A DNA stretch of 64,000 bases from Alcanivorax jadensis T9. GTDB lineage: Bacteria > Pseudomonadota > Gammaproteobacteria > Pseudomonadales > Alcanivoracaceae. Below, in pieces: positions 39,760-49,513 of this stretch. The DNA lies in contig NZ_ARXU01000015.1 in the NCBI RefSeq assembly GCF_000756655.1, positions 1 to 64,000 on the forward strand. The letters are read 5' to 3'. Both the position numbers and the translations under genes were made by a program. Position 1 is the stretch's first letter; the number at the start of each line of letters is the position of its first letter. Under the pieces are notes generated by a model, which was given only the letters and a program-made list of their open reading frames with translations, searched no databases and was not told the DNA's origin.

Positions 39760-41109
39760 ATGCCAACTCGTCGCTTATCCGAATTTGTCCAGGCCCTGCG
39801 TGGGGCCGGATTGCGGATTTCTCCGGATGAAGCCGGCCAGGCCATGGATGCGGCGGCCCTGGTGGGCTATGCCCGGCGGCAACGCTTTCACGATGCGCTG
39901 GCCGTTACCCTGGTCAAGCAGCAACAGGACAGGCCACCCTTTGAAGAAACCTTTGCCCGTTTCTTCGAGGCCGAGGACTCCCGTGTCGACCCGTCCGGGG
40001 ACATGGAACCGGCTATGCCGGCACCCGCAGCTGACCCGGCTTCAGCACAGACCCCTGAGGAACAACAGGCAGAAGCCCTGCTGGCCAGCACCCCGGAGCA
40101 GTTGCAGCAACGGATGGCGGAAGCTGCTGCCGAGATGGATTTCACGCAGATGGAAGTGATTACCCAGCAGGGCCTTTATTCCCGCCGTTTGTTGATGAAC
40201 ATGGGCATGGGGGCCGTGGACGACCGGGTGTTGCAACTGGATCAGGGCAACCCGAGTCAGCAGGCCCGGGCGGAACAGTTGCGGCAGTGGCGAGCCCGGG
40301 TCCGTGAGCAGGCGGCTGGTCAGGTGCGGCGCCAGTTTCTGTTGCACGGTGCCGGCAAGGGCCGGGCCCTGCGTGAGCAGACCCTGCGGGCGGTGCCATT
40401 TCGTGATCTGCGCGAGTTTCGTGACGTCCAGGCCCTGGTGCGCAAGATGGCTCGGCGACTGGCCAGCCTGCATCAGCGACGCATGAAAACCAGCCGGAGG
40501 GGAATGCTGGATGCCCGTCGTACCATGGTGGCGAGCATCCGCCATGACGGGGTGCCGGCGAAGTTGTTTTGGCGCCGTCGGCCGCCCCGCAAGACGCGGG
40601 TGATGGTGATCTGTGATGTGTCCAGTTCGGTCAGCGATGCCGCTCGCTTTCTACTGCAGTTTCTCTACGCCATGAACGACGTATTGCCACGGGTGCGCAG
40701 CTTTGCCTTTGCCTCGCGCTTTGATGAAATCACCGATGATTTTTCCCGTTATTCCCCCGAGGTGGCAGTGGGGCAGGTGCTGGATCGTCTGTCGGGTAGC
40801 GGCACTGATTATGCGGAGATGTTCCGGGCCTTTCAGGCCCGTTGTGAAAGGGAGCTGGATGCTCACACCACGGTAATAATTCTTGGCGATGCCCGTAACA
40901 ATTACCTGCCCGATGGGGCGGAAACGCTGCAGGCCATCAGCCGCCGGGTCAAACAGGTCTGGTGGCTGAACCCGGAATCCCGGGGGCGCTGGAACAGTGG
41001 TGATGCGGTGATGGATCGCTACTTGCCTCACTGCCGCCTGGCCCGGCAGTGTGCCACCCTCAATGACCTGGAGCGGGTGGTGGATAGTTTGCTGGGGGCG
41101 TTGGACTAA
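39760..41109 (+). CDS. VWA domain protein, CoxE-like
   Basis: A 449-residue partner of the MoxR ATPase. A long N-terminal helical part is followed by a C-terminal von Willebrand A domain with the metal site DVSSSVSDAARF and a second acidic strand VIILGDARNNY. CoxE-type proteins help mature molybdenum or copper enzymes; no such target enzyme is nearby. It ends just before a palindromic repeat. Confidence 0.87.
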   Translation: MPTRRLSEFVQALRGAGLRISPDEAGQAMDAAALVGYARRQRFHDALAVTLVKQQQDRPPFEETFARFFEAEDSRVDPSGDMEPAMPAPAADPASAQTPEEQQAEALLASTPEQLQQRMAEAAAEMDFTQMEVITQQGLYSRRLLMNMGMGAVDDRVLQLDQGNPSQQARAEQLRQWRARVREQAAGQVRRQFLLHGAGKGRALREQTLRAVPFRDLREFRDVQALVRKMARRLASLHQRRMKTSRRGMLDARRTMVASIRHDGVPAKLFWRRRPPRKTRVMVICDVSSSVSDAARFLLQFLYAMNDVLPRVRSFAFASRFDEITDDFSRYSPEVAVGQVLDRLSGSGTDYAEMFRAFQARCERELDAHTTVIILGDARNNYLPDGAETLQAISRRVKQVWWLNPESRGRWNSGDAVMDRYLPHCRLARQCATLNDLERVVDSLLGALD

Positions 41110-41114
41110 GCGTG

Positions 41115-41264
41115 TTTTTACCACAGAGGGCACAGAGTTCACTGAGCTAAACCCATTTACGCTGCTGGTGCGGTGGAGTAATTCGTATGTATTACTCATT
41201 GCAACCTACACCTGCATGCAGGTTTGTCTTTACTCAGAGAACTCTGTGCCCTCTGTGGTGAGAA
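41115..41264. repeat. CCACAGAGG-type palindromic repeat
   Basis: Perfect 20-bp inverted repeats (41121-41140 and 41239-41258, CCACAGAGGGCACAGAGTTC and complement) extend imperfectly on both sides. They enclose a 7-bp hairpin GAGTAAT/ATTACTC (41176-41197) and a 14-bp palindrome ACCTGCATGCAGGT (41210-41223). CCACAGAGG-type extragenic repeats are common in gammaproteobacteria. It fills the gap between two convergent genes and may also stop transcription. Confidence 0.75.
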
Positions 41265-41285
41265 AAAGGTGTTGTAGAGCGCGCC

Positions 41286-43706
41286 TCAGGCGCGATCCCG
41301 TGAGACCTTGCCCGGATCACGCAGCACCTGTTTCAGGGTGGCCAGCAGGCGTGCCTTGTTGATGGGCTTGGCCAGGTGGGCCACCATGCCGGCGTCGTGG
41401 CAGGCGTGGATCTTGTCCGGCACCGCGTGGGCGGTCAGGGCCACAATCGGAATCCAGGGCAGGCGACCTTCCTGTTGCAGTTTGATAATCGAGCGTGAGG
41501 TTTCGAAACCATCCATGTCCGGCATTTCGCAGTCCATCAGAATCAGATCAAACGACTGCTGAGTAGACATCAACACGGCAATGGCCTCCATGCCGCTTTC
41601 CGCCACTTCCGTTTCATAGCCCAGTTTCTGGCACAGCCCTTCGGCCACCATCAGGTTGATATGGTTGTCATCCACGATCAGCAGTCGGCCGCCGGAGAGG
41701 CTGGGCAAGTCGCTGTCCTCGCTTTGCGGCAGGTAGCCAGTATCGTTATGGGTGCCGGGCAGAGGCAGGCGGAACCAGAACCGTGAGCCTTCATTCTGCC
41801 GGCTGAAGACGCCGATTTCGCCGCCCATGATTTCCACCAGTTGTCGGCAAATCGCCAGCCCCAGGCCTGTGCCACCGTAGCGTCGGCTGGTGGAGCTGTC
41901 GCCCTGATGGAAATGATCAAACAGGTGCTTGAGTTGCTCCGGGGCAATACCGATGCCGGAATCCGAGACTTCGAAGTAGACATAGTCCGGGTTTTGTTCA
42001 TCCCGTTCTGCCATGACCGTGATAACGCCGTTACTGGTGAATTTCACCGCATTGCCGATCAGGTTGACCAGAATCTGCCGCAGTCGAACCGGGTCGCCCA
42101 GGCAGCGCTCCCCCAGGTTGTGATCAAGCTCGGTCTGCAGGGTATTGGAATGCACATGGGCCTTGTGCTGAAACAGGGCCAGGGATTCGCTGACCAGATC
42201 CTCCAGGCTGAAGCTGGTCTGCTCTATGGGCATCTTGCCCGCTTCGATGCGGGAATAATCGAGGATGTCGTTGATCAGGTTGAGCAGGCTGTTACCGGAT
42301 TGCTCGATCACATTCAGATTGTGCTGCTGATCCCCATCCAGGGGTGTGCCCTTGAGCATATCCACGGTGCCGATAATGCCGTTCAGCGGGGTGCGAATCT
42401 CGTGGCTCATTACCGCCAGGAATTCGCTGCGCGCACTCAGTGCGCTGTTCAGTTCCCGGGTACGTTCATCCACCCGTTGTTCCAATACCTCGTTGGCTTC
42501 GCGCTGAATGCGGGCATTCTCACTCTTCAATACCGTCATCCTGTGGGCCAGCGCGAAGGACAGCAGTACGGCTTCAGTGAAGGTGCCAATCTGCATGGCA
42601 TTCTCCAGCAGCCAGCCCCCTTCCATCAGCTGAAAGGTTTTCAGTACGTAAAGCACCGTGGCGGTGGCCACGGCGGTAAAGGCGAGCAGGAAATAGCGTG
42701 CCGGGCTATAGCCCTTGAATATCAGCCACAGGGACAGGGCGATGGCCACAAAAGGCCAAGGCATGACCACTGCGGTGGTGGCTTGAATGGAAAAATGAAA
42801 GTTGAGAAGCGTCAGCGGCGTAGTGACCAGTAGTGCAATGGCGGTGACCAGCAACAGGCGGTGAATGCGCGGCGCCCGTTTCTTTAGCTCCAGAAACTGG
42901 CCGGCAAACAGCATGGAAAACGCCAGTGTCATCAGGTTCAGCACCGGCAGGGAGTAATGGTTCCAGAGGGTGGCGTCGGGCCATAGCCATTGGTAGCTCA
43001 ATCCTTCCCGGGTAAACAGGTTGAGGCCGAAGGTGCCGAGATAAAGCACATAAAGCAGATAACTGGGGTCGCGGATGGACAGGAAGATCAGCAGATTGAA
43101 CAGGCACATGGCGACGATGGCGCCAAAATAGAGGCCGTAGAAAAGCGAAAGCCGGTTGCCATGCGCGTTGAAGGCTGCCGGCGTCATCAGGGTGGCCGGC
43201 AGCTCGATGACGTTATTGCCCTGAGCGCGAAGCAGCAGGTGGTGCTTGCTGTCTGTGGCCAGTGTCAGCGGTGTCACCAGGTGGTAGTGGGACAGTTCTC
43301 GACTATGGAAGGGAACCCGGTCACCCATACGGGTGTGCTTGATTTGGTTGCCGTCCTTGTCAAAGACGTAGATGTCCAGGTAATCAAGATGGGGGCGGCC
43401 CACACGCAAAAACCAGTAGGGCAGCGTGCTGTTGTTTTCCACAGAGATCAGGAACCACAGGAACCCGTCGCGAAAACCCAGTGAGGGATATGGCGTGTCC
43501 AGCTGCTGCCCCTGGCCGGCGAGCAAGGCCTGCAATGCCAGGGTCGGGCTTAGGGCATGATTTTGATCTGCTAGCCATTGCATGCCGGCCGCGGCTTGGT
43601 AGCTATCGCGGTCATCCGCCAGGGTAAGGGCGTGGCTGTGCAAAGATAGAAAAAGTGCGCAGATAAACGCGGCCAGTCGCCCTGCGAAGACGGTTCCCTT
43701 TGTCAT
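41286..43706 (-). CDS. Hybrid sensor histidine kinase with 7TMR-DISM sensor
   Basis: An 806-residue hybrid kinase. A signal peptide is followed by a periplasmic beta-rich DISM domain (about 35-180), seven membrane helices (about 195-390), a coiled coil, HisKA ([14 protein letters not shown]), HATPase ([28 protein letters not shown]) and a C-terminal receiver (LLIVDDN, phospho-acceptor Asp in [11 protein letters not shown], Lys in AHLAKPIN). DISM sensors usually read carbohydrates or lipids. There is no HPt domain or partner regulator nearby. I chose ATG 43706 with AGGA upstream; the longer frame to 43754 is less likely. Confidence 0.9.
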   Translation of the reverse strand: MTKGTVFAGRLAAFICALFLSLHSHALTLADDRDSYQAAAGMQWLADQNHALSPTLALQALLAGQGQQLDTPYPSLGFRDGFLWFLISVENNSTLPYWFLRVGRPHLDYLDIYVFDKDGNQIKHTRMGDRVPFHSRELSHYHLVTPLTLATDSKHHLLLRAQGNNVIELPATLMTPAAFNAHGNRLSLFYGLYFGAIVAMCLFNLLIFLSIRDPSYLLYVLYLGTFGLNLFTREGLSYQWLWPDATLWNHYSLPVLNLMTLAFSMLFAGQFLELKKRAPRIHRLLLVTAIALLVTTPLTLLNFHFSIQATTAVVMPWPFVAIALSLWLIFKGYSPARYFLLAFTAVATATVLYVLKTFQLMEGGWLLENAMQIGTFTEAVLLSFALAHRMTVLKSENARIQREANEVLEQRVDERTRELNSALSARSEFLAVMSHEIRTPLNGIIGTVDMLKGTPLDGDQQHNLNVIEQSGNSLLNLINDILDYSRIEAGKMPIEQTSFSLEDLVSESLALFQHKAHVHSNTLQTELDHNLGERCLGDPVRLRQILVNLIGNAVKFTSNGVITVMAERDEQNPDYVYFEVSDSGIGIAPEQLKHLFDHFHQGDSSTSRRYGGTGLGLAICRQLVEIMGGEIGVFSRQNEGSRFWFRLPLPGTHNDTGYLPQSEDSDLPSLSGGRLLIVDDNHINLMVAEGLCQKLGYETEVAESGMEAIAVLMSTQQSFDLILMDCEMPDMDGFETSRSIIKLQQEGRLPWIPIVALTAHAVPDKIHACHDAGMVAHLAKPINKARLLATLKQVLRDPGKVSRDRA

Positions 43707-43838
43707 TCCCGATCCTGTTATCGCTGTTATCTGGATGCGGCATGCTTTCGACACATTTTACAGAGTTTACCGGATTACCAGGAACTGTGCGTCGGACAGC
43801 GTCTCGAAACTAGTGATTACACGCAAAAGGAGAGATTC

Positions 43839-44390
43839 ATGAAAGTGATGATGCGTAATGTTCTGGTGGCGTCTTGTTCCCTGATCGCTGCCTCGGGTGC
43901 GTTTGCGGCTGGCCCCTACGTTGGTGGTAACTACAGCCAGATTCAGTATGACAACGAGGAAATAGACAGCGATACCCTAAAAATTGATGCGGCCACGATT
44001 CGTGCCGGTTTCGAGTTTACCGACTTCCTGGCACTAGAGGCGCGGGGTGGCATGGGGTTTGACAAGGATTCCCGTGGCATTGTCGACTTCGAGATGGATC
44101 ATCTTTACGGCGGCTACGTGAAACTCGGTGCGCCGGTGGGCGAAACCCTGCGCCCCTATGTGATCGGTGGCTACAGCAAGGTGAAGGGAGAGGTCTCCGC
44201 CAGCGGCTCCGTGGCGGGAGTGAACTATTCTTTCAGTGACACGGAGACCTTCGAGGATGAATCCTGGGGTGCCGGGCTGGATTTCAACCTGACCGATACT
44301 CTGGGTGCCAATCTGGAATACATGCGTTATGTGGATACCGATGAGGAAGAAATTTCCGGTGTCAGCGTTGGGCTGCGTTCCGCATTTTAA
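43839..44390 (+). CDS. Outer-membrane beta-barrel protein
   Basis: A 183-residue OmpA/porin-like small barrel. The signal peptide ends GAFAAG. Alternating strands follow (GPYVGGNYSQIQYD, LRPYVIGGYSKVKGE, LGANLEYMRYVD) and it ends in phenylalanine (SVGLRSAF), the BAM recognition signal. The role is unknown. GGAGAG precedes the ATG. Confidence 0.85.
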   Translation: MKVMMRNVLVASCSLIAASGAFAAGPYVGGNYSQIQYDNEEIDSDTLKIDAATIRAGFEFTDFLALEARGGMGFDKDSRGIVDFEMDHLYGGYVKLGAPVGETLRPYVIGGYSKVKGEVSASGSVAGVNYSFSDTETFEDESWGAGLDFNLTDTLGANLEYMRYVDTDEEEISGVSVGLRSAF

Positions 44391-44411
44391 GGCGGAGCCG
44401 GGCGCCGGATG

Positions 44412-45743
44412 TCAGTTATCCGGCGTCACTTCCAATGCCCTTTCCAGGTTGGGCCGGAACGCGGTATTGACGCCCAGTTTCATCATCGTCCAGTAGTGGC
44501 CGCTGACCACTCGTTCAATCAGCAGGCTGCGCGAGGATGGCTGAAACTTCAACATCTGTTCCAGGGGAGTACGTTTTACCTGGCGGAGGATGTCGGTGTG
44601 CAGTTCCGAGCGGCCAAAATCGTAGGGCTTGTCATCGAAGGCGCGTAGCAACAAGGCAATCCAGGTGGCATAGAACTGGCCGTTGACCTGGGTGTCTTTT
44701 TTGCGAGCGCCCAGTTGCATCAGCAGGGTATCCAGATGTTCCCACTGCTGGTTCAACGCGCTATGTACTATATTTCGCAGCAAGTCTGCATCCTGGGGAG
44801 GCAACCGTTTTACCGCACCGAAATCGTAAATCACGATGGTGCCATCCGGGCGAAAGGCAAAGTTGCCCGGGTGCGGATCACAGTGGACTGCCCGTAACTG
44901 GAAAATCTGCTGGCCCAGGGCGTCGAAAAGTCGCTCGCCAAGCAGGTTGCGGGTAGCCTGATCAAAGCCGTGATCGTCATCTACCTGGTCCAGCGCAATG
45001 CCGGTTTCCTGGCTAAGGGTCAGTACCTTTTCGCTGGATAACTCATCGAACACCTGTGGGATCACCAGCCAGGGCTGGTCATGATGGAAATCCCGGAAGT
45101 GTTTCAGATTGCCCGCTTCCTGTCGGTAGTCCAGCTCTTCGTGGAGCTGGTTGCGGATTTCCCGGAACACCGCATCGAGGGCGGCTTCGTCAACCTTGAG
45201 CAGGCTGCCCAGGCGCAGGATGCGACGCAGATGTTTCATGTCGGAATCAATGGATTCCTTCACTGCCGGGTACTGAACCTTGACGACCACGTTGTCGCCA
45301 TCATGGGTCGTGGCGCGGTGTACCTGGCCGATTGAGGCGGCGGCAAACGGCGTTTCCTCAAAATCGGCAAACAGCTGATCCAGGGTGCCGCCAAGCTCCC
45401 GTTCCAGTTGGTGGCGAATCACATGGAAGGGCATGGGCGCCGAGGCGTTCTGCAATACCTTGAGCTGATCGCTGATTTCCTTGGGCAGAATGTCCTGCAT
45501 CTGCGAGGCGATCTGCCCCACCTTCATCACCGCCCCTTTCATCTCCCCGAGGGTGGCAGCCACCTCCCGACCGATATGCTGAAGCAGTTTTTCCCGGTCT
45601 GCGGCCTTGGCAATGTCGGACTGGAACAGCCCTTTGACCTGATGGCCGGCGACGCGGGTGGCAATGGAGGTGGTCATGCCGGTCAGCCGGAACAGGCGGC
45701 CGGTGGCAGTGGTGGGGCGCTTGCGACGACGGTCGTCAGCCAT
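44412..45743 (-). CDS. ABC1/AarF-family atypical kinase
   Basis: A 443-residue UbiB/ABC1-type protein. PFAAASIGQVHRA is the alanine-rich loop replacing the usual P-loop, VVKVQYP carries the ATP lysine, and VHCDPHPGNFAF plus VIYDFGAVKRL are the catalytic and metal motifs. These proteins act on quinone or lipid metabolism. It is a paralogue type distinct from the canonical ubiB, which sits with ubiE/ubiJ. AGGA precedes the ATG. Confidence 0.87.
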   Translation of the reverse strand: MADDRRRKRPTTATGRLFRLTGMTTSIATRVAGHQVKGLFQSDIAKAADREKLLQHIGREVAATLGEMKGAVMKVGQIASQMQDILPKEISDQLKVLQNASAPMPFHVIRHQLERELGGTLDQLFADFEETPFAAASIGQVHRATTHDGDNVVVKVQYPAVKESIDSDMKHLRRILRLGSLLKVDEAALDAVFREIRNQLHEELDYRQEAGNLKHFRDFHHDQPWLVIPQVFDELSSEKVLTLSQETGIALDQVDDDHGFDQATRNLLGERLFDALGQQIFQLRAVHCDPHPGNFAFRPDGTIVIYDFGAVKRLPPQDADLLRNIVHSALNQQWEHLDTLLMQLGARKKDTQVNGQFYATWIALLLRAFDDKPYDFGRSELHTDILRQVKRTPLEQMLKFQPSSRSLLIERVVSGHYWTMMKLGVNTAFRPNLERALEVTPDN

Positions 45744-45900
45744 GGAGTCCTCGGGTAACGCTGTGGGATAGTCATTCTCGGCACGTTGTGACCGAGTCAG
45801 CAGGTGCCATCAGACTCTAGCGCTTGTCCGGCAGGGTGTACATGGTGGGATGAAGCCATAAAGAGGAGGGGGAGGGGTGGTTTTTCGCTAAATAGCAGGC

Positions 45901-45930
45901 AAAAGAAAGGGGCCCAAATCAGGCCCCAAA
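45901..45930 (-). terminator. Terminator after the phasin-like gene
   Basis: On the minus strand, GGGGCC/GGCCCC with a seven-base loop is followed by TTTCTTTT. It lies about 34 bases past the phasin-like stop codon. Confidence 0.8.
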
Positions 45931-45960
45931 GGAGAGTACAACAGAATCAGGGAAACAGAA

Positions 45961-46395
45961 TCAGCTACGTTTTTCCCCGGCAGAAACCAGTTCGTTGAAC
46001 AGTTTCTCGCCTTCTTCACGTGCGGAGGCTACGGCGCCCAGGCCGGCCAGCACGAATTCGTTGGTTTCTTCAGCTTTCTCGCCACGCTCTTTCTTGCCGG
46101 CTTCTACCAGTTTCTCGTACAGGGCCTGACGCTTTTCCGGAGCGGTGTCCAGCAGCTGACGGGCAGCCAGCAGGGCGCCACGGCTGGCCAGCAGGGCCTT
46201 GGGCTTGTCTTCGGCGTCTTCACCAAAAGCTTCGGTGCCGGCTTCAACATACTTGTTCAGCAGCTCTTCAGAGCCTTCTTCAGCCTTCTCGTAAGCACCC
46301 AGGCCGGCCAGATACAGTTTGTTGCCCAGTTCTTTGGCACGGTTTACCAGAGTTTCGCTTTGTTCGCGCAGATCTTTCAGCTCGCCCATGATCAT
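45961..46395 (-). CDS. Phasin-family protein
   Basis: A 144-residue helical, alanine- and glutamate-rich protein like PhaI/PhaF-type phasins that coat polyhydroxyalkanoate or lipid granules. AGLGAYEKAEEG and LAGLGAVASAREEGEKLFNEL are a repeated phasin pattern. Two ATGs compete (46395 and 46389); AAGGA is 3 and 9 bases upstream respectively, so 46389 is also plausible. In a wax-ester producer it may coat wax or triacylglycerol bodies (inference). Confidence 0.85.
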   Translation of the reverse strand: MIMGELKDLREQSETLVNRAKELGNKLYLAGLGAYEKAEEGSEELLNKYVEAGTEAFGEDAEDKPKALLASRGALLAARQLLDTAPEKRQALYEKLVEAGKKERGEKAEETNEFVLAGLGAVASAREEGEKLFNELVSAGEKRS

Positions 46396-46498
46396 GATTC
46401 CTTTACGTTGTCCGGTGTAAAAAAGAATTTGTTGCAGCGATTAAGTGCGCTGCGTGGGACAAAGAGTAAGGATTCATAGGGGAGAGAGGCCCGCTAAC

Positions 46499-46515
46499 TG
46501 TCCAACAATTGGACA
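46499..46515. promoter_or_regulatory. TGTCCAA palindrome
   Basis: TGTCCAACAATTGGACA, a perfect 7+3+7 inverted repeat, lies between the divergent phasin-like gene and the PilZ-sized hypothetical gene. It is a probable operator of an unidentified regulator. Confidence 0.5.
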
Positions 46516-46643
46516 TGTGCGGAAAGGAAGGGAATCTTCAGGATGTGATATCCATCAATGTCAGTACGCCAAACCTCGCATGGTCGTGCTTTATTCTCAT
46601 GCGTACACTGGCTAAAAAGGCTGTACCGGCAAGAGAGAACATA

Positions 46644-47024
46644 ATGATAGAAAAATTCATCGCCAAAGTGCCCTCGCGGATCTGGGCTGATGGTCGACCG
46701 GCTCGTGCCCGCCAGTGGGAAGCGGAATTCAACGTGGCCTCCTGGGTCCGTATTGCCGGGGCCGCAGGCAAGGTGCAGTTGGTAGTGCGTTATATGGACA
46801 GCAAGGCCGACCGGGCGGTGCTGGTGGATACTGCTGACGTTGGGGGCGAGGGTAGTGCCCTGTTGTCCGGGAGTATTCGTCTGAAGCTAACCGCGGATGT
46901 GGAGCAGGTGCAGATCTCCCTGCGGCTCAGCGAGCCAGCCATGACCCATGTGGTGGAAGAGCTGTTCATGCAGCGTCGTGGCGCCGCACTGAAATCGTCC
47001 GATAAGCTGATTTCCAACTACTGA
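46644..47024 (+). CDS. Hypothetical protein
   Basis: A 126-residue soluble protein with no recognised domain. It begins MIEKFIAKVPSRIWADGRPARARQW and is beta-rich in the middle (VQLVVRYMDSKADRAVLVDTA). AGAGAGAAC before ATG 46644 resembles the leader of the small gene at 47115-47302. The open frame upstream to 46509 has no start signal. A role tied to the phasin is possible from the divergent layout, but nothing in the sequence shows it. Confidence 0.6.
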   Translation: MIEKFIAKVPSRIWADGRPARARQWEAEFNVASWVRIAGAAGKVQLVVRYMDSKADRAVLVDTADVGGEGSALLSGSIRLKLTADVEQVQISLRLSEPAMTHVVEELFMQRRGAALKSSDKLISNY

Positions 47025-47099
47025 TCAGACAGGAAGATGGATAAGTTGGCTGCTCCGGGCCGATGGCCGTGGCGGCCTTGTGCTGTGTTGGCTGTGGCC

Positions 47100-47134
47100 A
47101 AAAAATAAACGCGTCAGCCCTGCCGGCTGACGCG
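47100..47134 (-). terminator. Terminator overlapping the end of a small gene
   Basis: CGCGTCAGCC/GGCTGACGCG with a five-base loop, followed on the minus strand by GTTTATTTTT-type T-rich sequence. The stop codon of the small gene lies inside the stem. Confidence 0.8.
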
Positions 47135-47302
47135 CTGCGGAAAATCCAGCCTGCCCTCCAGGTCGTCCTGTTCCGTGGACGCCGTGCCATCACGGTTCAC
47201 CAGGGACTCCGGCAAGCTCTGAAAATCCAGACCGGTGAGCCGGTTCAGGTTTTCCAGTGCCGTTGTCGGGCGCAGTTTTCGTAATCTCAGAATCTTGCTC
47301 AT
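47114..47302 (-). CDS. Small basic hypothetical protein
   Basis: A 62-residue protein, MSKILRLRKLRPTTALENLN followed by RLTGLDFQSLPESLV. It has a plausible GAGAGAAC leader and a dedicated terminator, and I recall similar small proteins in pseudomonads, so it is likely real. The basic N-terminal helix could bind nucleic acid or membrane. Function unknown. The ORF could be extended to TTG 47332, but the ATG looks better. Confidence 0.55.
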   Translation of the reverse strand: MSKILRLRKLRPTTALENLNRLTGLDFQSLPESLVNRDGTASTEQDDLEGRLDFPQRVSRQG

Positions 47303-47469
47303 GGCATGTTCTCTCTCGCTTGGGGTTAGCAAAGCGAGAACCGTGCCAGCATTGTGAAAATATTTTTATTGTTTTTGCTCAAAGGGTTACGGTGGCAATG
47401 TGAAAAAAGTCACGGCGAAATGGGCGGAACCCGGCAGCAAGTGACAATTTTGGTAACCCTCCTTTCCTG

Positions 47470-48306
47470 TCAATCCAGAAAGAAATCCGGCAATAGCTTG
47501 TCATCGTCCAGATCCGGGTCCACCCGATAGCCGCTGAGATCGCTGATGCCGCTATCGCGAAGTACGTCCTCATCAATAAAGAAGTGCCCGCTAGCGTCGG
47601 CTACCGGTCTGGTGAGGATGGCCCAGGCCGCATCGGCCATGATCGATGGCTGGCGAGCAGCCTTTACGGTGGGCGCGCCGCCCAGCTGGTTCTGTACTGC
47701 AGCGGTATTGATGACGGTTTTCGGCCACAGGGCATTTACCGCTACCTTGCCGGCGTATTCGTCGGCCATCCCCAGTACACACAGGCTCATGCCGTACTTG
47801 GCCATGGTGTAGGCCACGTGGCGGCCAAACCAGTGGGGCGCCATGTTCAATGGCGGGGCCAGGTTGAGGATGTGCGGGTTGGCGGCTTTCTTCAGATGGG
47901 GCAGGCACAGCTTGCTGGCCATGAAAGTGCCGCGACTGTTGATCTGATGCATCAGGTCGTAGGACTTCATGGTGGTGGCTTCGGTGCCGGTCAGGGAGAT
48001 GGCACTGGCATTGTTGACCAGAATGTCGATGCCGCCAAAGGTGTCTACGGCCTGGTCCACGGCGGCCTGCAGCTGTTCCTCGTAGCGAATATCCCCCACG
48101 CAGGGCAGGGCTGTGCCACCCGCCTCGCGGATTTCCTCGGCCGCGGTATAGATGGTGCCCGGTAGTTTGGGGTGGGGCTCTGTAGTTTTCGCAAACAGGA
48201 CGACGTTGGCGCCGTCACGGGCCGCGCGCAAGGCAATCGCCTTGCCGATGCCACGGCTGGCGCCGGTGATAAACAGGGTTTTGCCTTTGAGGTTGGCGGT
48301 GGACAT
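47470..48306 (-). CDS. SDR-family oxidoreductase, HSDL2-like
   Basis: A 278-residue short-chain dehydrogenase with the NADP motif FITGASRGIGKAIALRAA at residues 12-29, LVNNASA, and the active site YTMAKYGMS. The LNLAPPLNMAPHWF and FFIDEDVLR segments resemble HSDL2-type SDRs linked to fatty acid metabolism. The usual Ser before Tyr appears displaced (LNLAPPLN), as in that branch. It is divergent from an AraC regulator. Confidence 0.85.
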   Translation of the reverse strand: MSTANLKGKTLFITGASRGIGKAIALRAARDGANVVLFAKTTEPHPKLPGTIYTAAEEIREAGGTALPCVGDIRYEEQLQAAVDQAVDTFGGIDILVNNASAISLTGTEATTMKSYDLMHQINSRGTFMASKLCLPHLKKAANPHILNLAPPLNMAPHWFGRHVAYTMAKYGMSLCVLGMADEYAGKVAVNALWPKTVINTAAVQNQLGGAPTVKAARQPSIMADAAWAILTRPVADASGHFFIDEDVLRDSGISDLSGYRVDPDLDDDKLLPDFFLD

Positions 48307-48428
48307 GGTGCTCTCCCGGGGTTGGCGCCATCAAGTGAACGAGAGTTACTTGTCAGCGGCAGGGCGTAACGTTATGGTTGCTTCTTTCGGTCATTTGGGG
48401 CCATAGACGGCATCAGCAGGAAACAGCC

Positions 48429-49442
48429 ATGACAATACTAAAAATGGACCCTGCGGAGTACTCGGTCTCCGCCGAATACCTGGCCCTTTTTCTGGATGTG
48501 ATGTCCAGACGGGGCATTGCCAATGAGGTATTGCTGTCCGACACCGCCATTGAGCCCGGTTGCTGGCGCGATCCCAAGGCGCGGGTAACCGCCCAGGATT
48601 TTGAAAGGGTCGTGATGCGCGGTATCCAGCTTAGCGGTGAACCCTGGCTGGGCTGGGAGTTAGGCGCTGCCATGACGATCTCCTCCCACGGGTTTCTTGG
48701 TTATGCCGCCATGAGCAGTGCCACCCTCGGCGAGGCCATGGAGCTGGCGGTGAAATACTTCCGTACCCGCAGCACCCTGGTACAGCTGGATATTTTCACC
48801 GATGGCGACATGGCGGTGATGCAGATCGATGAGTTGCTGGCGCTGGGTGGGTTGGCGCCGGTAATGATGGAAAGCCTGTTCGCCAGTTTTCACTTCATGG
48901 GCCAGAAGTTGTTGCCGGACATGGAGATTATTGGTGAGCTGCGTTTTACCTACCCGGAACCGGAGTACTTTGCGCGCATGCGCCCGGTGATGCCGGTGCC
49001 GGTGTATTTCGATTGTGCCTACAATCAAATGCGCTTTCCGGTGGAGCGTCTGGACTATGAGCTGCAGTTTGCCGACCCGCGGCTGGCGCGCATGGCCGCG
49101 GATCAGTGTGAACAGGAGATGGCTTCCATCAAGGCGCCGCCAGCCCTGCTTGGCCAGGTGCGGCGTATCATTCTGGGCGGTGGTGGACGCTTTCCCGGGG
49201 TGGAAGAGGTGGCCAGTGAGCTGCATATGTCTTCACGGACCCTCAAGCGCAAGCTGCAGCAATTGGGCACCAGTTATCAGGAGGTGCTGGACGGTTTGCG
49301 CAAGGGGCTGGCGGTGGAGTACCTGACCCAGACCGACAAGACCGTGGACGAGATCGCCATGAGTCTGGGCTATTCCGATGCCTCCAATTTTGCCCGGGCG
49401 TTCCGGCGCTGGACCCTGCGCAGCCCTTCGGATTATCGATAA
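48429..49442 (+). CDS. AraC-family regulator
   Basis: A 337-residue AraC regulator with an N-terminal ligand domain of the OruR/ArgR type (about 20-200) and a C-terminal double helix-turn-helix (GVEEVASELHMSSRTLKRKL, VDEIAMSLGYSDASNFARAFRRW). AGGAAACAG precedes ATG 48429. Being divergent from the SDR gene, it probably controls it. Confidence 0.88.
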   Translation: MTILKMDPAEYSVSAEYLALFLDVMSRRGIANEVLLSDTAIEPGCWRDPKARVTAQDFERVVMRGIQLSGEPWLGWELGAAMTISSHGFLGYAAMSSATLGEAMELAVKYFRTRSTLVQLDIFTDGDMAVMQIDELLALGGLAPVMMESLFASFHFMGQKLLPDMEIIGELRFTYPEPEYFARMRPVMPVPVYFDCAYNQMRFPVERLDYELQFADPRLARMAADQCEQEMASIKAPPALLGQVRRIILGGGGRFPGVEEVASELHMSSRTLKRKLQQLGTSYQEVLDGLRKGLAVEYLTQTDKTVDEIAMSLGYSDASNFARAFRRWTLRSPSDYR

Positions 49443-49447
49443 CAGAC

Positions 49448-49487
49448 GCGGCACGTTTCACGCTGGGCGTCGCGTGAAGCGTGTCGC
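49448..49487 (+). terminator. Hairpin after the AraC gene
   Basis: A 16-bp imperfect inverted repeat (two mismatches) around an eight-base loop begins six bases past the araC-type stop. It has no T tract, so terminator function is uncertain. Confidence 0.4.
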
Positions 49488-49513
49488 ATGTTGCTGCCCA
49501 TCAAGGAGACACC

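Noticed and set aside
47379..47576. 65-codon minus ORF downstream of the SDR gene
   Set aside because: It overlaps the SDR C-terminus out of frame and has no good start signal.
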